In this document: positions 24,882 to 33,006 of the stretch, one piece after another | Layout of the letters: every line of letters starts with the position of its first letter | How positions within the stretch are numbered: position 1 is the first letter of the stretch | Source: Chloroflexota bacterium | GTDB lineage: Bacteria > Chloroflexota > Anaerolineae > Anaerolineales > UBA11858 | DNA: 40,524 nt | Direction of reading: 5' to 3' | Assembly: GCA_030609055.1 (NCBI GenBank) | Contig: JAUWCZ010000007.1 | Coordinates: 1 to 40,524 of the forward strand | Program-made: the position numbers and the translations under genes | Notes under the pieces: generated by a model | Databases searched by the model: none | Seen by the model: the letters and a program-made list of their open reading frames with translations, nothing else | Told to the model about the DNA's origin: nothing

Positions 24882-24905
24882 CCGCCACAATTGGCGGTTT
24901 TTTTA
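24882..24905 (+). terminator. Second tandem intrinsic terminator before the importer genes
   Basis: CCGCCA (24882-24887), loop CAAT and TGGCGG (24892-24897) are followed by eight T. It sits 29 bases after the end of the first terminator and 20 bases before the permease start, next to the ribosome-binding site. Confidence 0.75.
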
Positions 24906-24925
24906 TTCATGGGAGTGTACTTTGT

Positions 24926-25705
24926 ATGAAGGAACTTTGGGAGATTCTCAAAAGAATCGGATTTATCCTGATCTCTGTCCTGATTGGATTATGGCTCTGG
25001 CGGATATTTACAGCATATAGTGATATCCCCTCTTTTATTTTTCCAGCTCCTGATGAAGTGTGGCTGAAATTCCTCTCAGTAATCCGCGATGGATCTTTGT
25101 TCTATCACACAATGGTCACATTGCAGGAAGTACTGTGGGGTTTGTTTCTTGGCCTGGGAGCTGCAATCCTGATAGGATATTTCCTAGCCAAATCGCGTCT
25201 TATCGAACGAGTTCTTTCCCCGTATATTGTTGCCAGCCAATCGATTCCCATTGTGGCGATTGCGCCCTTATTGGTTATCTGGCTTGGCCCTGGTATATTT
25301 TCCAAAATCCTTACCAGCGCATTGATCGTCTTTTTCCCGGTGCTGGTCAATACTATAGTGGGTTTGCGTTCTGTGCCGAGGGAATTGTATGACCTGATGA
25401 AATCCCTTCAAGCAAGCCCTTGGCAGCGGATTATTAAATTAGAAATCCCTGCCGCCATGCCAGTTTTTCTGGGTGGTTTACGTATTGGCGCGACTCTAGC
25501 GGTTATCGGCGCTGTGGTGGGTGAATTTGTAGGTGCTGATAAAGGTTTGGGATTTTTAGTGAATGTCGGCCGGGGCTTGTATGATACATCACTGGTTTTT
25601 GTATCTGTTTTTACGTTGGTATTTCTGGCACTGGGACTGTATGGATCAGTCGTATTTCTGGAGAGCCGGGTGCTTTCCTGGCAAAAAAAGAATAATGGTC
25701 ACTAA
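24926..25705 (+). CDS. ribX: ABC transporter permease, RibX-type (predicted flavin importer)
   Basis: The 259-aa permease has five to six membrane helices and the BPD_transp_1 EAA loop, seen as EIPAAMPVFLGGLRIGATLAVIGAVVGEFVGADKGLGF. It is closest in type to permeases of the SsuC/ThiX/TauC group. An FMN riboswitch directly upstream implies the cargo is riboflavin or a related flavin; riboswitch-linked RibXY systems were predicted by comparative genomics in Chloroflexus relatives. The open frame begins at 24875, but that start would lie inside the second terminator; ATG 24926 with GGGAG at 24911-24915 fits better. The binding-protein gene follows after 22 bases. Confidence 0.85.
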   Translation: MKELWEILKRIGFILISVLIGLWLWRIFTAYSDIPSFIFPAPDEVWLKFLSVIRDGSLFYHTMVTLQEVLWGLFLGLGAAILIGYFLAKSRLIERVLSPYIVASQSIPIVAIAPLLVIWLGPGIFSKILTSALIVFFPVLVNTIVGLRSVPRELYDLMKSLQASPWQRIIKLEIPAAMPVFLGGLRIGATLAVIGAVVGEFVGADKGLGFLVNVGRGLYDTSLVFVSVFTLVFLALGLYGSVVFLESRVLSWQKKNNGH

Positions 25706-25727
25706 CTATGCCTCAGGGAGAATAAAG

Positions 25728-26711
25728 ATGAAAACGAAAATTTGTATATATTTGATTCTTCTGATCCTTATCTTATCAGCCTGCAGCGGAACCAAACCAC
25801 CTCAATCCTCCCCGGATGGGCTGACACATATTCGACTGCCGATGGGCTATATCCCGAACGTGCAGTACGCCCCCTTTTATGCTGCGGTGGAAATGGGATT
25901 TTTTGCTGAAGTAGGGATCGAACTGGAGTTTGATTACCTCTATGAAACCGATGGAGTGGCCCTGGTTGGTGCAAATGAACTCCAGTTTTCAATTGTATCC
26001 GGAGAGCAGGTGCCAATCGCCCGCGCACAAGGGCTACCGATTGTCTATGTCATGGCCTGGTATGAAAAATATCCCGTTGCCATCATCTCTGAGACTGAAC
26101 AGAATATCCAGAAACCTGAGGACCTGGCCGGGAAACGTGTGGGACTGCCGGGATTGTTCGGGGCAAGTTATGTTGGTTTACGGGCTTTACTAGGCGAGGT
26201 CAATCTCAAGGAAAGTGATCTAACTCTGGATTCGATCGGCTTTAATCAGGTGGAAATCCTGGCAGCTGGCACGGATGATGCCGTGGTAGTCTACGTTGCC
26301 AATGAACCGGTTCAATTGAAGGCCCAGGGATATGATCTCAACATCATTCTGGTAGCAGACTACCTGGATCTGGTGTCCAATGGGTTGATCACCAATCAAA
26401 TCACGATTTCTGATAATCCTGATCTGGTGGGCAGAATGGTTTCAGCAACTCTGAAAGGGATCAAGTATACGGTTGAAAACCCGGAAGAAGCCTATGAATT
26501 CTGTAAAAAATATGTCGAAGGATTGGAGGATGCGGATCAAGCAGTTCAAATGGAAGTATTAAGGTCATCCATTGACCTCTACCAGACTGATCCCTATGGG
26601 TACAGTCATCCATCAGCCTGGTCGAATATGCAGGATGTATTGATCAAGATGGAATTAATGAAAAGCGAAATCAACCTGGAAGAAGCCTACACAAATGAAT
26701 TCAGCCAATAA
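25728..26711 (+). CDS. ribY: THI5/NMT1-like substrate-binding lipoprotein, RibY-type
   Basis: The precursor begins MKTKICIYLILLILILSACSG: a lipoprotein signal with lipobox LSAC, so Lgt substrate and extracytoplasmic. The mature part starts IRLPMGYIPNVQYAPFYAAVEMGFFAEVGIELEFDY, the start of the NMT1/THI5-like (SBP_bac_11-type) fold used for thiamine-pyrimidine, riboflavin, sulfonate and similar ligands. KVGLPG-like GKRVGLPGLFGASYVGLRALL and the central strand-helix pattern fit too. I start at ATG 25728, preceded by CAGGGAG; the frame extends further but overlaps the permease. The FMN riboswitch upstream points to a flavin ligand. The 327-aa length is normal. The last 17 bases overlap the ATPase gene. 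Confidence 0.85.
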   Translation: MKTKICIYLILLILILSACSGTKPPQSSPDGLTHIRLPMGYIPNVQYAPFYAAVEMGFFAEVGIELEFDYLYETDGVALVGANELQFSIVSGEQVPIARAQGLPIVYVMAWYEKYPVAIISETEQNIQKPEDLAGKRVGLPGLFGASYVGLRALLGEVNLKESDLTLDSIGFNQVEILAAGTDDAVVVYVANEPVQLKAQGYDLNIILVADYLDLVSNGLITNQITISDNPDLVGRMVSATLKGIKYTVENPEEAYEFCKKYVEGLEDADQAVQMEVLRSSIDLYQTDPYGYSHPSAWSNMQDVLIKMELMKSEINLEEAYTNEFSQ

Positions 26712-27465
26712 TCAGCAACCATTGCTCGAAGTAAAAAAACTAGGGGTTACCTTTACGGATGAGAAAGGCTCTCTTCAAGCTATAAACGAATTTAGTTTTT
26801 CTGTGGAGAGAGAGCAATTCATCTGTGTTGTTGGACCTTCCGCCAGTGGAAAAAGCACATTAATTCGTGTCCTGGCTGGGTTGCTACCCCCAACCACCGG
26901 TGAAGTTTATCTGCATGGAACCTTTTTATCACAACCCCGCCAGGGAGTCGGCATTGTTTTTCAGAAAGCCAACTTGATGCCCTGGAGGACTGTGCTCCGG
27001 AACATAACTCTTCCCCTGGAAATTATGCACATCCCGGAAGCCGAAGCCCAAACCAGAGCAAGGGATTTAATCGATTTGGTAGGATTAGTTGGATTTGAAG
27101 ACTGGCTCCCTCATGATTTATCTGGAGGAATGCTGCAACGAGTAGCTATAGCCAGGAGTCTTGTTCAGGATCCAGAGCTATTACTCCTGGATGAACCCTT
27201 TGGCGCACTGGATGCGTTAACCCGCGAAAAGATGGGAACAGAATTATTGCGTATCTGGCGGGCCCGGAAAAAAACAGTCCTCATGATTACACATGACATA
27301 TCCGAAGCGGTATTTCTGGCAGATCGCGTTCTGGCGATCAGTCCTCAGCCTGGAAATATCAGATTGGATTTAACCATAAATTTACCGCGACCGCGTCGGG
27401 AAGAAGACCGTTTTACCACGGAGTTTGTGAAGTTCACCCAGCAACTAAGAAAAGCAATCGAATAA
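26695..27465 (+). CDS. ABC transporter ATPase subunit of the predicted flavin importer
   Basis: The 256-aa ATPase shows Walker A GPSASGKST (about 44-52), Q-loop VFQKANLMPWRTVL, signature LSGGMLQRVAIAR, Walker B LLLLDEPFGALD and the switch His in MITHDISEAVFLADRV. It is of the SsuB/TauB/ThiZ type, which pairs with NMT1-type binding proteins. It overlaps the end of the binding-protein gene, so the three genes form one translationally coupled unit. In some reported RibXY systems the ATPase is not encoded nearby; here it is. Confidence 0.88.
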   Translation: MNSANNQQPLLEVKKLGVTFTDEKGSLQAINEFSFSVEREQFICVVGPSASGKSTLIRVLAGLLPPTTGEVYLHGTFLSQPRQGVGIVFQKANLMPWRTVLRNITLPLEIMHIPEAEAQTRARDLIDLVGLVGFEDWLPHDLSGGMLQRVAIARSLVQDPELLLLDEPFGALDALTREKMGTELLRIWRARKKTVLMITHDISEAVFLADRVLAISPQPGNIRLDLTINLPRPRREEDRFTTEFVKFTQQLRKAIE

Positions 27466-27576
27466 CCTCCCCGAAGGTTTGCAGGGATGGGGAAATTTGG
27501 TCTACACATTTAATATTTTCGTGATAGGATTTATGTGTTGTTTTTTATTAGTAATTTGAGCAGCGGAGAGTGAAAA

Positions 27577-28107
27577 ATGGAAGAACTGCAGCCGATTGAA
27601 GCTCTGCCCAGGAGTGGCAATAAGATTAAATTTGTCATCGGAGGAGTAATTATTGTTGCGGCAATCGTATATTTAATTGCCTCATCTTTATCAGCCAATG
27701 TTCAATATTTCTTAACGGTTGAGGAAACATTGGAAAAACAGCTGGTGGGGGAATTGGCAGGTCGTAATATCCGGGTCTCCGGTGCTGTACTGGGAGATTC
27801 CATTGAATACAATATGGATACCCTGGATTTGAAATTCACTATCGCCCATGTGCCGGCGGATAATAACCTCTTGGAACAAGAAGGTGGTTTAGCCGGTGCC
27901 CTCCACAACGCCGTAATCGATTCACAGCGATCACATTTAGATGTTATTTATAACGGACCAGTCCCAGACCTATTGCAAAATGAAGCCCAGGCGATTATCA
28001 CCGGAGAGGTGCTTGATAATGGAACAATTATGGCTGATGAGATTCTGTTAAAATGCCCTACAAAATATGAAGGATCGGTTCCGGATCAAATTGAATTGGA
28101 AGGATAA
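27577..28107 (+). CDS. ccmE: Cytochrome c maturation heme chaperone CcmE, CXXXY variant
   Basis: CcmE carries heme covalently between CcmABCD and CcmF on the outer face of the membrane. The 176-aa protein has an N-terminal membrane helix (about 17-37) and the OB-fold region, with IRVSGAVLGDSI, DLKFTIAHVPADN, VIYNGPVPDLL, and AIITGEVLDNGTIMADEIL. The heme-binding motif is Cys160-x-x-x-Tyr164 (LLKCPTKYEG) where the common form has His (HDENY). A CXXXY type of CcmE is known from some archaea and sulfate reducers. Compared with the usual form, about 25 residues are inserted between the FTV-like strand and the VxYxGxxPDL motif (about 95-122). It heads the ccm cluster; ccmF starts 35 bases after its stop. 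Confidence 0.9.
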   Translation: MEELQPIEALPRSGNKIKFVIGGVIIVAAIVYLIASSLSANVQYFLTVEETLEKQLVGELAGRNIRVSGAVLGDSIEYNMDTLDLKFTIAHVPADNNLLEQEGGLAGALHNAVIDSQRSHLDVIYNGPVPDLLQNEAQAIITGEVLDNGTIMADEILLKCPTKYEGSVPDQIELEG

Positions 28108-28142
28108 TAAGAAGCTAAATATTATTGGTATGGAGAATGTAA

Positions 28143-30185
28143 ATGGTAGCTGATATTGGTTTTGGATCCCTTATAATCACCCTGATAGTATCAATCTATG
28201 GCATCGGTGCAGCAGTAACCGGTGAGGTGGAAAAGAAAAAAGCATATATTCTCAGTGCACAACAGGCGATGCGACTGGTATTTCCACTTCTTACAATCTC
28301 GATTATTTCTCTCCTGTATCTAATGGTGTCCGACCAGTTTGAAGTAGCATATGTCTCGGAAGTTTCCAGTCGAAGCATGCCGGTATATCTTAAAGTCACG
28401 GCCTTGTGGGGTGGGCAGGCAGGTTCCTTGCTTTTTTGGTCCTGGCTGCTGGCCGGATTTACTTCCGCAGTTACGCTCCGAAAATGGGATCGGGACCAGG
28501 ATTTAATACCCTGGGTGATTGCCGTCAGTCTGGCGACATTGGCATTTTTTATTGTATTAAATGTCTTTTTTGAGAATCCCTTTAACAGAATTTGGCAGAC
28601 TCCAGGGGGATTTGTAACCGCGTTCTCCCGTCCTTCTGGAGGTATACAAATATTTCCTAGCGATGGGAGTGGCTTAAATGCTTTGTTAAGACATCCGGGA
28701 ATGATCATCCATCCTCCCATGCAGTATCTGGGATTTGTTTCCTTTACCATTCCCTATGCATTTGCCATGGCTTCACTGATCAAAGGGCGGACAGATGATC
28801 GCTGGATTCGGATAACCCGCCCCTGGACGTTATGGGCTTGGCTGTTTCTCTCAATGGGATTGATATTGGGAGCCCGCTGGGCTTATGATGTTCTGGGATG
28901 GGGTGGTTATTGGGGGTGGGATCCTGTTGAGATAGCTGCTCTGATGCCCTGGTTGTCCGGGACGGCTTATTTGCATGCAGTTCTAATCCAGGAAAAACGG
29001 GGTATGTTTAAACAATTAACAATGGTTTTAATCATCCTGACTCATAACCTGGTGATGATTGGGACGTTCTTAACCCGGACTGGTTTCTTATCATCAGTAC
29101 ACTCCTTCGCCCAAAGCACCATTGGACCGATATTTCTTGCCTTCATTGCCTTGACCCTAATTAGTTCCCTGGGATTACTGATTTACCGCTGGAATACCCT
29201 TAAATCTCGACAGGAAATGACATCATTTTTCTCGAAAGAAGCTTTAATTATCATAGCTGTGGTGCTCTTATTGGGGATGCTAGTAACTTCCTTCTGGGGT
29301 GTTATGTTCCCGAAAATATCTGAATTGGTAACTGGACAGAAAGTCACAGTTGGACCACCTTTTTATGAACGGGTTGCAGCACCTATCCTGGGCGGATTGT
29401 TAATCATTATGGTGATCTGCCCCTTGGCTGTTTGGAGTTATGCCTCATTTAAACATTTAGGGCGTTTGTTATGGAAACCGTTTATTGTATCTTTAGCGGG
29501 AATCGCCCTTCCATTGTACGCTGGGATGACCCTTTGGCCAGCGGTAATCGCCTTCTGGTTAGTGGCTTTTGTGATGGCTGTGAATGCCAATGAATTTATC
29601 CGGCGCACGCGAATACGCAGAAAAGATCAAAAAGAATCCTGGTGGAGTGCGTTTATCAAGGTCTTCAAGAGGAATCGCCGGGCATACAGCGCAATGATCA
29701 TACACATTGGGGTTGTCATGATGGCTCTGGGAATAATCGGGATTGAATTCTTTCAATCTGAAACCCAGGGAACGATTCCTGAAGGGGGATCTCTTAACTT
29801 AGCTTCCTACACCATGGTCTTTGAGAAACTGGATGTCTTTGATACACCTGATGCAAGGAATGTTGCCCGGGCAGTTGTCACCGTGAACAAAGATGGTAAG
29901 GTTATTGATGAATTGAATCCCCGGCGAGATTTCTATTATGATTCGGGGCAACCTATGACTATTCCCGGTGTCCGCAGCACACTGGTAGATGATTTTTATG
30001 TGATCCTGGTGGACTGGAAAGTAGTTTCTGCGGAGGGAGCGACTTTTAAGGTATATCACAACCCATTGGTAAAATGGCTCTGGATTGGGGCCTGGGTTTT
30101 CATTCTCGGTGTAGTGGTAGCAACCTGGCCGGATAAGAAAACCAAATTAGTTCCAGCCAATTCAAGAATATCAGTGAGGACTTGA
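28143..30185 (+). CDS. ccmF: Heme lyase subunit CcmF
   Basis: CcmF receives heme from CcmE and attaches it to apocytochrome c together with CcmH. The 680-aa protein has about 14-15 membrane helices. It carries HPPMQYLGF, the WWD-domain segment WGGYWGWDPVEIAALMPWL (about 252-270) and HNLVMIGTFLTRTGFLSSVHSFA, with the His residues expected for the CcmF heme sites. A large C-terminal extracytoplasmic region (about 560-650) and a final helix follow. It is followed immediately by ccmH, whose ATG shares the A of the ccmF TGA. Confidence 0.96.
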   Translation: MVADIGFGSLIITLIVSIYGIGAAVTGEVEKKKAYILSAQQAMRLVFPLLTISIISLLYLMVSDQFEVAYVSEVSSRSMPVYLKVTALWGGQAGSLLFWSWLLAGFTSAVTLRKWDRDQDLIPWVIAVSLATLAFFIVLNVFFENPFNRIWQTPGGFVTAFSRPSGGIQIFPSDGSGLNALLRHPGMIIHPPMQYLGFVSFTIPYAFAMASLIKGRTDDRWIRITRPWTLWAWLFLSMGLILGARWAYDVLGWGGYWGWDPVEIAALMPWLSGTAYLHAVLIQEKRGMFKQLTMVLIILTHNLVMIGTFLTRTGFLSSVHSFAQSTIGPIFLAFIALTLISSLGLLIYRWNTLKSRQEMTSFFSKEALIIIAVVLLLGMLVTSFWGVMFPKISELVTGQKVTVGPPFYERVAAPILGGLLIIMVICPLAVWSYASFKHLGRLLWKPFIVSLAGIALPLYAGMTLWPAVIAFWLVAFVMAVNANEFIRRTRIRRKDQKESWWSAFIKVFKRNRRAYSAMIIHIGVVMMALGIIGIEFFQSETQGTIPEGGSLNLASYTMVFEKLDVFDTPDARNVARAVVTVNKDGKVIDELNPRRDFYYDSGQPMTIPGVRSTLVDDFYVILVDWKVVSAEGATFKVYHNPLVKWLWIGAWVFILGVVVATWPDKKTKLVPANSRISVRT

Positions 30186-30697
30186 TGAAAAATCAACTAA
30201 AACGTTCTCGATGGTTATTTACCTCTCTTATTTTGCTGATCGCAATTTTGCCGGGATCAGCAGCAGCTCAGGGCTCAGATCCAACTGATGATGACGTAAA
30301 TGCTATCGCCAAGCAGCTGTACTGCCCGGTATGTGAAAATATACCCCTGGATGCCTGTGGTACAACCGCTTGTGAACAGTGGAGGGGCATTATACGGGAT
30401 AAACTCAGTGAAGGGTGGACCGAAGAGCAGATTAAGACATACTTTGTGGACCAGTACGGCGACCGGGTTTTGGCGGAACCTCCCAGACGTGGTTTTAACT
30501 GGTTAGTTTATATTGTCCCGCTGGTGATATTCGCTGGAGGAGGGGTTTTGCTCTATCGAGGTTTTCAACAATGGCGAACAGTAAAACCAGAAAATAATTC
30601 TCGGAAAGTATCCAAACCTTCAGCCAAATCCGACAAGCCTATGGATGAGTACATCAACCGAGTGGAAGAAGAGTTGAGGAAAAGGTCCAAGGGATAG
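30185..30697 (+). CDS. ccmH: Cytochrome c maturation protein CcmH (thiol-disulfide type)
   Basis: CcmH binds the apocytochrome CXXCH thiols and presents them to CcmF. The 170-aa protein has a signal peptide ending near AAAQG. Its redox motif is LYCPVC (Cys47, Cys50), as in the usual LRCPVC, but a second pair (Cys58, Cys63 in LDACGTTACEQW) follows, which standard CcmH lacks. IRDKLSEGWTEEQIKTYFVDQYGDRVLAEPP matches the CcmH/NrfF domain. A C-terminal membrane helix (about 106-124) anchors it. A TTG one codon earlier is in frame, but ATG 30185 is the likely start. Confidence 0.95.
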   Translation: MKNQLKRSRWLFTSLILLIAILPGSAAAQGSDPTDDDVNAIAKQLYCPVCENIPLDACGTTACEQWRGIIRDKLSEGWTEEQIKTYFVDQYGDRVLAEPPRRGFNWLVYIVPLVIFAGGGVLLYRGFQQWRTVKPENNSRKVSKPSAKSDKPMDEYINRVEEELRKRSKG

Positions 30698-30699
30698 TT

Positions 30700-31224
30700 A
30701 TGAAAAAATTATTGACCTGGGTAGGATTATTTGGGGGATTGGTTTTACTTTTATTGGTTCTGGGAGTTGGATTGAGACGATCCCAACAGGGACAGGTCGG
30801 TATAGGAGAAATGGCACCTGATTTTGAGCTGGTAACATTCTCTGGTGAAACCTACCGATTATCTGATTATCAGGGTAGTGTAGTCCTGGTGAATTTTTGG
30901 GCTTCCTGGTGTGATGCTTGTAAACCTGAGGCAAGAGACCTGGAGGCGGCCCATAAATATTACCAACCACGGGGAGATGTATTATTCCTGGGGGTAGACT
31001 ATGTTGATACCGAACCAGAAGCCCTGGCATACCTGGAAGAGTTTCAGATCACCTATCCAAATGGACCTGATTTGCGAACAAAAATCTCCCAGGCTTTCCG
31101 GATTCGTGGTGTTCCAGAGACATTTGTCATCGATCAGGAGGGGATTATTACCCATGTCCAGATCGGTCCCTTCAGTTCACTGGAAGACATTAAATCAACT
31201 ATAGATCCTTTATTAGATCTCTAA
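30700..31224 (+). CDS. Membrane-anchored thioredoxin-like protein, CcmG/ResA/TlpA type
   Basis: The 174-aa protein has an N-terminal anchor helix (about 8-25) and a thioredoxin fold with FWASWCDACKPEA (active-site Cys71 and Cys74) and the cis-Pro loop IRGVPETFVIDQEG. It probably reduces the apocytochrome or CcmH disulfide in the extracytoplasmic space, the job of CcmG in System I. It starts 2 bases after ccmH. CDAC differs from the WCxPC of most CcmG; ResA/TlpA-type proteins vary here, so the exact subfamily is open. Confidence 0.9.
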   Translation: MKKLLTWVGLFGGLVLLLLVLGVGLRRSQQGQVGIGEMAPDFELVTFSGETYRLSDYQGSVVLVNFWASWCDACKPEARDLEAAHKYYQPRGDVLFLGVDYVDTEPEALAYLEEFQITYPNGPDLRTKISQAFRIRGVPETFVIDQEGIITHVQIGPFSSLEDIKSTIDPLLDL

Positions 31225-31244
31225 TCTAACGGTGGGTGGTATTT

Positions 31245-31700
31245 ATGGCTTTTGGTTCTTTGATTATTATCTTAGCTATCTTTGTCTTGTCAGGGGTTGT
31301 CATCATCCGGCCATTTTGGGTGGAGCTTGATACCAGAAAAGTCCCCCATCCAGGGAAATATGATTCTCTTCTGGCAGAAAGAGAACGTTTATTGTCCTCT
31401 ATTGAGGATCTAGATCTGGAATATGATCTGAAAAAGATTTCCTCTCAAGAACATACCCGGAACCGGGACATTCTCCTTGCTCAGGCAGCAGAGGTTTTAA
31501 TGGAGCTGGATAAATTGGGGATCCCTTCCAAGAACAAGCAGCAACTTGCGACACCCCCAGTTGTTGAAGATGATTTGGAAAAAATGATCGCAGCCCGCCG
31601 CCGCGAGTTACAACAGGAAAAATCCAATTTCTGCTCCAGCTGCGGCAAAGCTGTCAAGGCTGGAGATCAGTACTGTGGCCATTGTGGAGCGGAATTGTGA
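31245..31700 (+). CDS. CcmI-like membrane protein with C-terminal zinc ribbon
   Basis: The 151-aa protein has one N-terminal helix (IIILAIFVLSGVVIIRPFW), then a charged coiled-coil-like segment. This segment (LLAERERLLSSIEDLDLEYDLKKISSQEH, with LAQAAEVLMELDKLG) resembles the N-terminal region of CcmI-type cytochrome c biogenesis proteins. The C-terminus is a zinc-ribbon with two CxxC knuckles (FCSSCGKA, YCGHCGAEL). ATG 31245 fits GTGGGTGG upstream. It overlaps the next gene by 4 bases. The zinc ribbon is not part of canonical CcmI, which instead has a TPR region binding apocytochrome. Function is inferred from position only. Confidence 0.6.
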   Translation: MAFGSLIIILAIFVLSGVVIIRPFWVELDTRKVPHPGKYDSLLAERERLLSSIEDLDLEYDLKKISSQEHTRNRDILLAQAAEVLMELDKLGIPSKNKQQLATPPVVEDDLEKMIAARRRELQQEKSNFCSSCGKAVKAGDQYCGHCGAEL

Positions 31701-32992
31701 CCCGGCGAGAATTCCCTTCCCCCTCAATATCTTTTATCATTCTCGCGGTTAGTCTGGTCCTTTCAGGCTGTTTGAATCTGGCAGCGGATGTAACACCTCC
31801 ACCGGGAATACCTCAGTCTTCTCCGGTTGTAATTACACCGGTTCCAACAAAAGAGCCAACACAGGAACAGCCCCAATCCTCAGATAATGAGTTAGATGAT
31901 CCTACGGTGGGAGTTATCACTGTCGAGGTATTAGATCAAACCGGTGGTTTCCTGCTGGATCAGAACCTTGATGTCCATTTGGAAGGGTTTGATCATTTTG
32001 AACCCGTCTATCAGGAAACTTTACCATTACCATCTTCGGGGACTGTAAATTTTGGAGATGTTCCTTTTCTGGAGGGTAGAGTTTTCTTCGCATCTGTTCC
32101 ATATGGGGGCGCTATCTACCGATCAGAAATTACAGAATTCGGTCCTGGCGCTTCCTCATTATCCTTGTCAGTGCAAATCTTTGATACCACCACAGATGAT
32201 GCAGGATTGATTATTGACCGCCTGCATATATTTATTGATTTTCCCCAGCCTGATCTGGCGCAAATCGCTGAAATATACATCTTTTCCAATCTTGGAAATT
32301 CGACTTTAGTTGCTGAAGCTCCAGACCAAGCAACTGTTTTGTTTCCCCTCCCAAGTGAGGCATCAGGGATTGATTTTGAGGATGGTGTCCTTGGTCAGAG
32401 ATATCTCAAAACTCAAGATGGTTTTGGTGATACAGTGAGTATTCCCCCTGGTATGGGGGTTTATCAAGTGGTGGTGTATTACACACTCCCCTATCAGAGG
32501 AATAAACTTGATTTTATTCAAACCACAAATTACCCAGTTGGGGCGGTTGTGGTGATGACTCCTGATAGTCAAGTCAAAGTGAAAGGGTCTTACCTGGAGG
32601 ATCTAGGTGTCCAGGCGATGCCCGATGGTAATGTTCAGGTGTATTCCGGTGATGTGCTCGGGCGGGGAGAGGAATTACAGTTTCAACTTTCTGGAAAACC
32701 GGAAATTGCCCTTAACCAAGCTGATCCATCCGGTCGCCCATTCCAGGGCTACGTAATAGCCTTTGGCGTTCTGGGTGCGGTGATATTACTGACGGGTATA
32801 TACTTGTTTCTACGCAATCGCAAGACAGAAGTCCTTGAAGATGAAAGGGTAGATGGAGGGGAGGATCGGGACCAGATTCTTGATTCCATTATTGCTCTGG
32901 AAGATTTGTTCAACACGGGAGAAATCCCAGAAAAGACCTTCCTGGAAAAAAGAGATCAGCTTAAAAAGAAATTCACCGATTTGAAGCAATAA
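31697..32992 (+). CDS. Uncharacterised lipoprotein with C-terminal membrane helix, inside the ccm cluster
   Basis: The precursor has the lipobox SLVLSGC (Cys near residue 26), a Pro/Thr/Gln-rich spacer, and a long beta-rich extracytoplasmic domain. Repeats such as GVITVEVLDQTGGFLLDQNLDVHLEGF suggest an Ig-like or transthyretin-like fold. A helix near the C-terminus (GYVIAFGVLGAVILLTGIYLFLRNR) leads to a charged cytoplasmic tail. The tail ends LDSIIALEDLFNTGEIPEKTFLEKRDQLKKKF, similar to the tail of SHOCT-type proteins. The start is a GTG at 31697 overlapping the TGA of the previous gene. The topology (lipid anchor outside, helix, cytoplasmic tail) is unusual. I do not recognise the family; it may help present apocytochrome, but nothing in the sequence proves that. 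Confidence 0.75.
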   Translation: MTRREFPSPSISFIILAVSLVLSGCLNLAADVTPPPGIPQSSPVVITPVPTKEPTQEQPQSSDNELDDPTVGVITVEVLDQTGGFLLDQNLDVHLEGFDHFEPVYQETLPLPSSGTVNFGDVPFLEGRVFFASVPYGGAIYRSEITEFGPGASSLSLSVQIFDTTTDDAGLIIDRLHIFIDFPQPDLAQIAEIYIFSNLGNSTLVAEAPDQATVLFPLPSEASGIDFEDGVLGQRYLKTQDGFGDTVSIPPGMGVYQVVVYYTLPYQRNKLDFIQTTNYPVGAVVVMTPDSQVKVKGSYLEDLGVQAMPDGNVQVYSGDVLGRGEELQFQLSGKPEIALNQADPSGRPFQGYVIAFGVLGAVILLTGIYLFLRNRKTEVLEDERVDGGEDRDQILDSIIALEDLFNTGEIPEKTFLEKRDQLKKKFTDLKQ

Positions 32993-33006
32993 TAGATTTT
33001 AACCTT

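Noticed and set aside
25563-25727. Binding-protein start at 25563
   Set aside because: It would overlap the permease by 140 bases and place the lipoprotein signal deep inside the protein; ATG 25728 puts it at the N-terminus.
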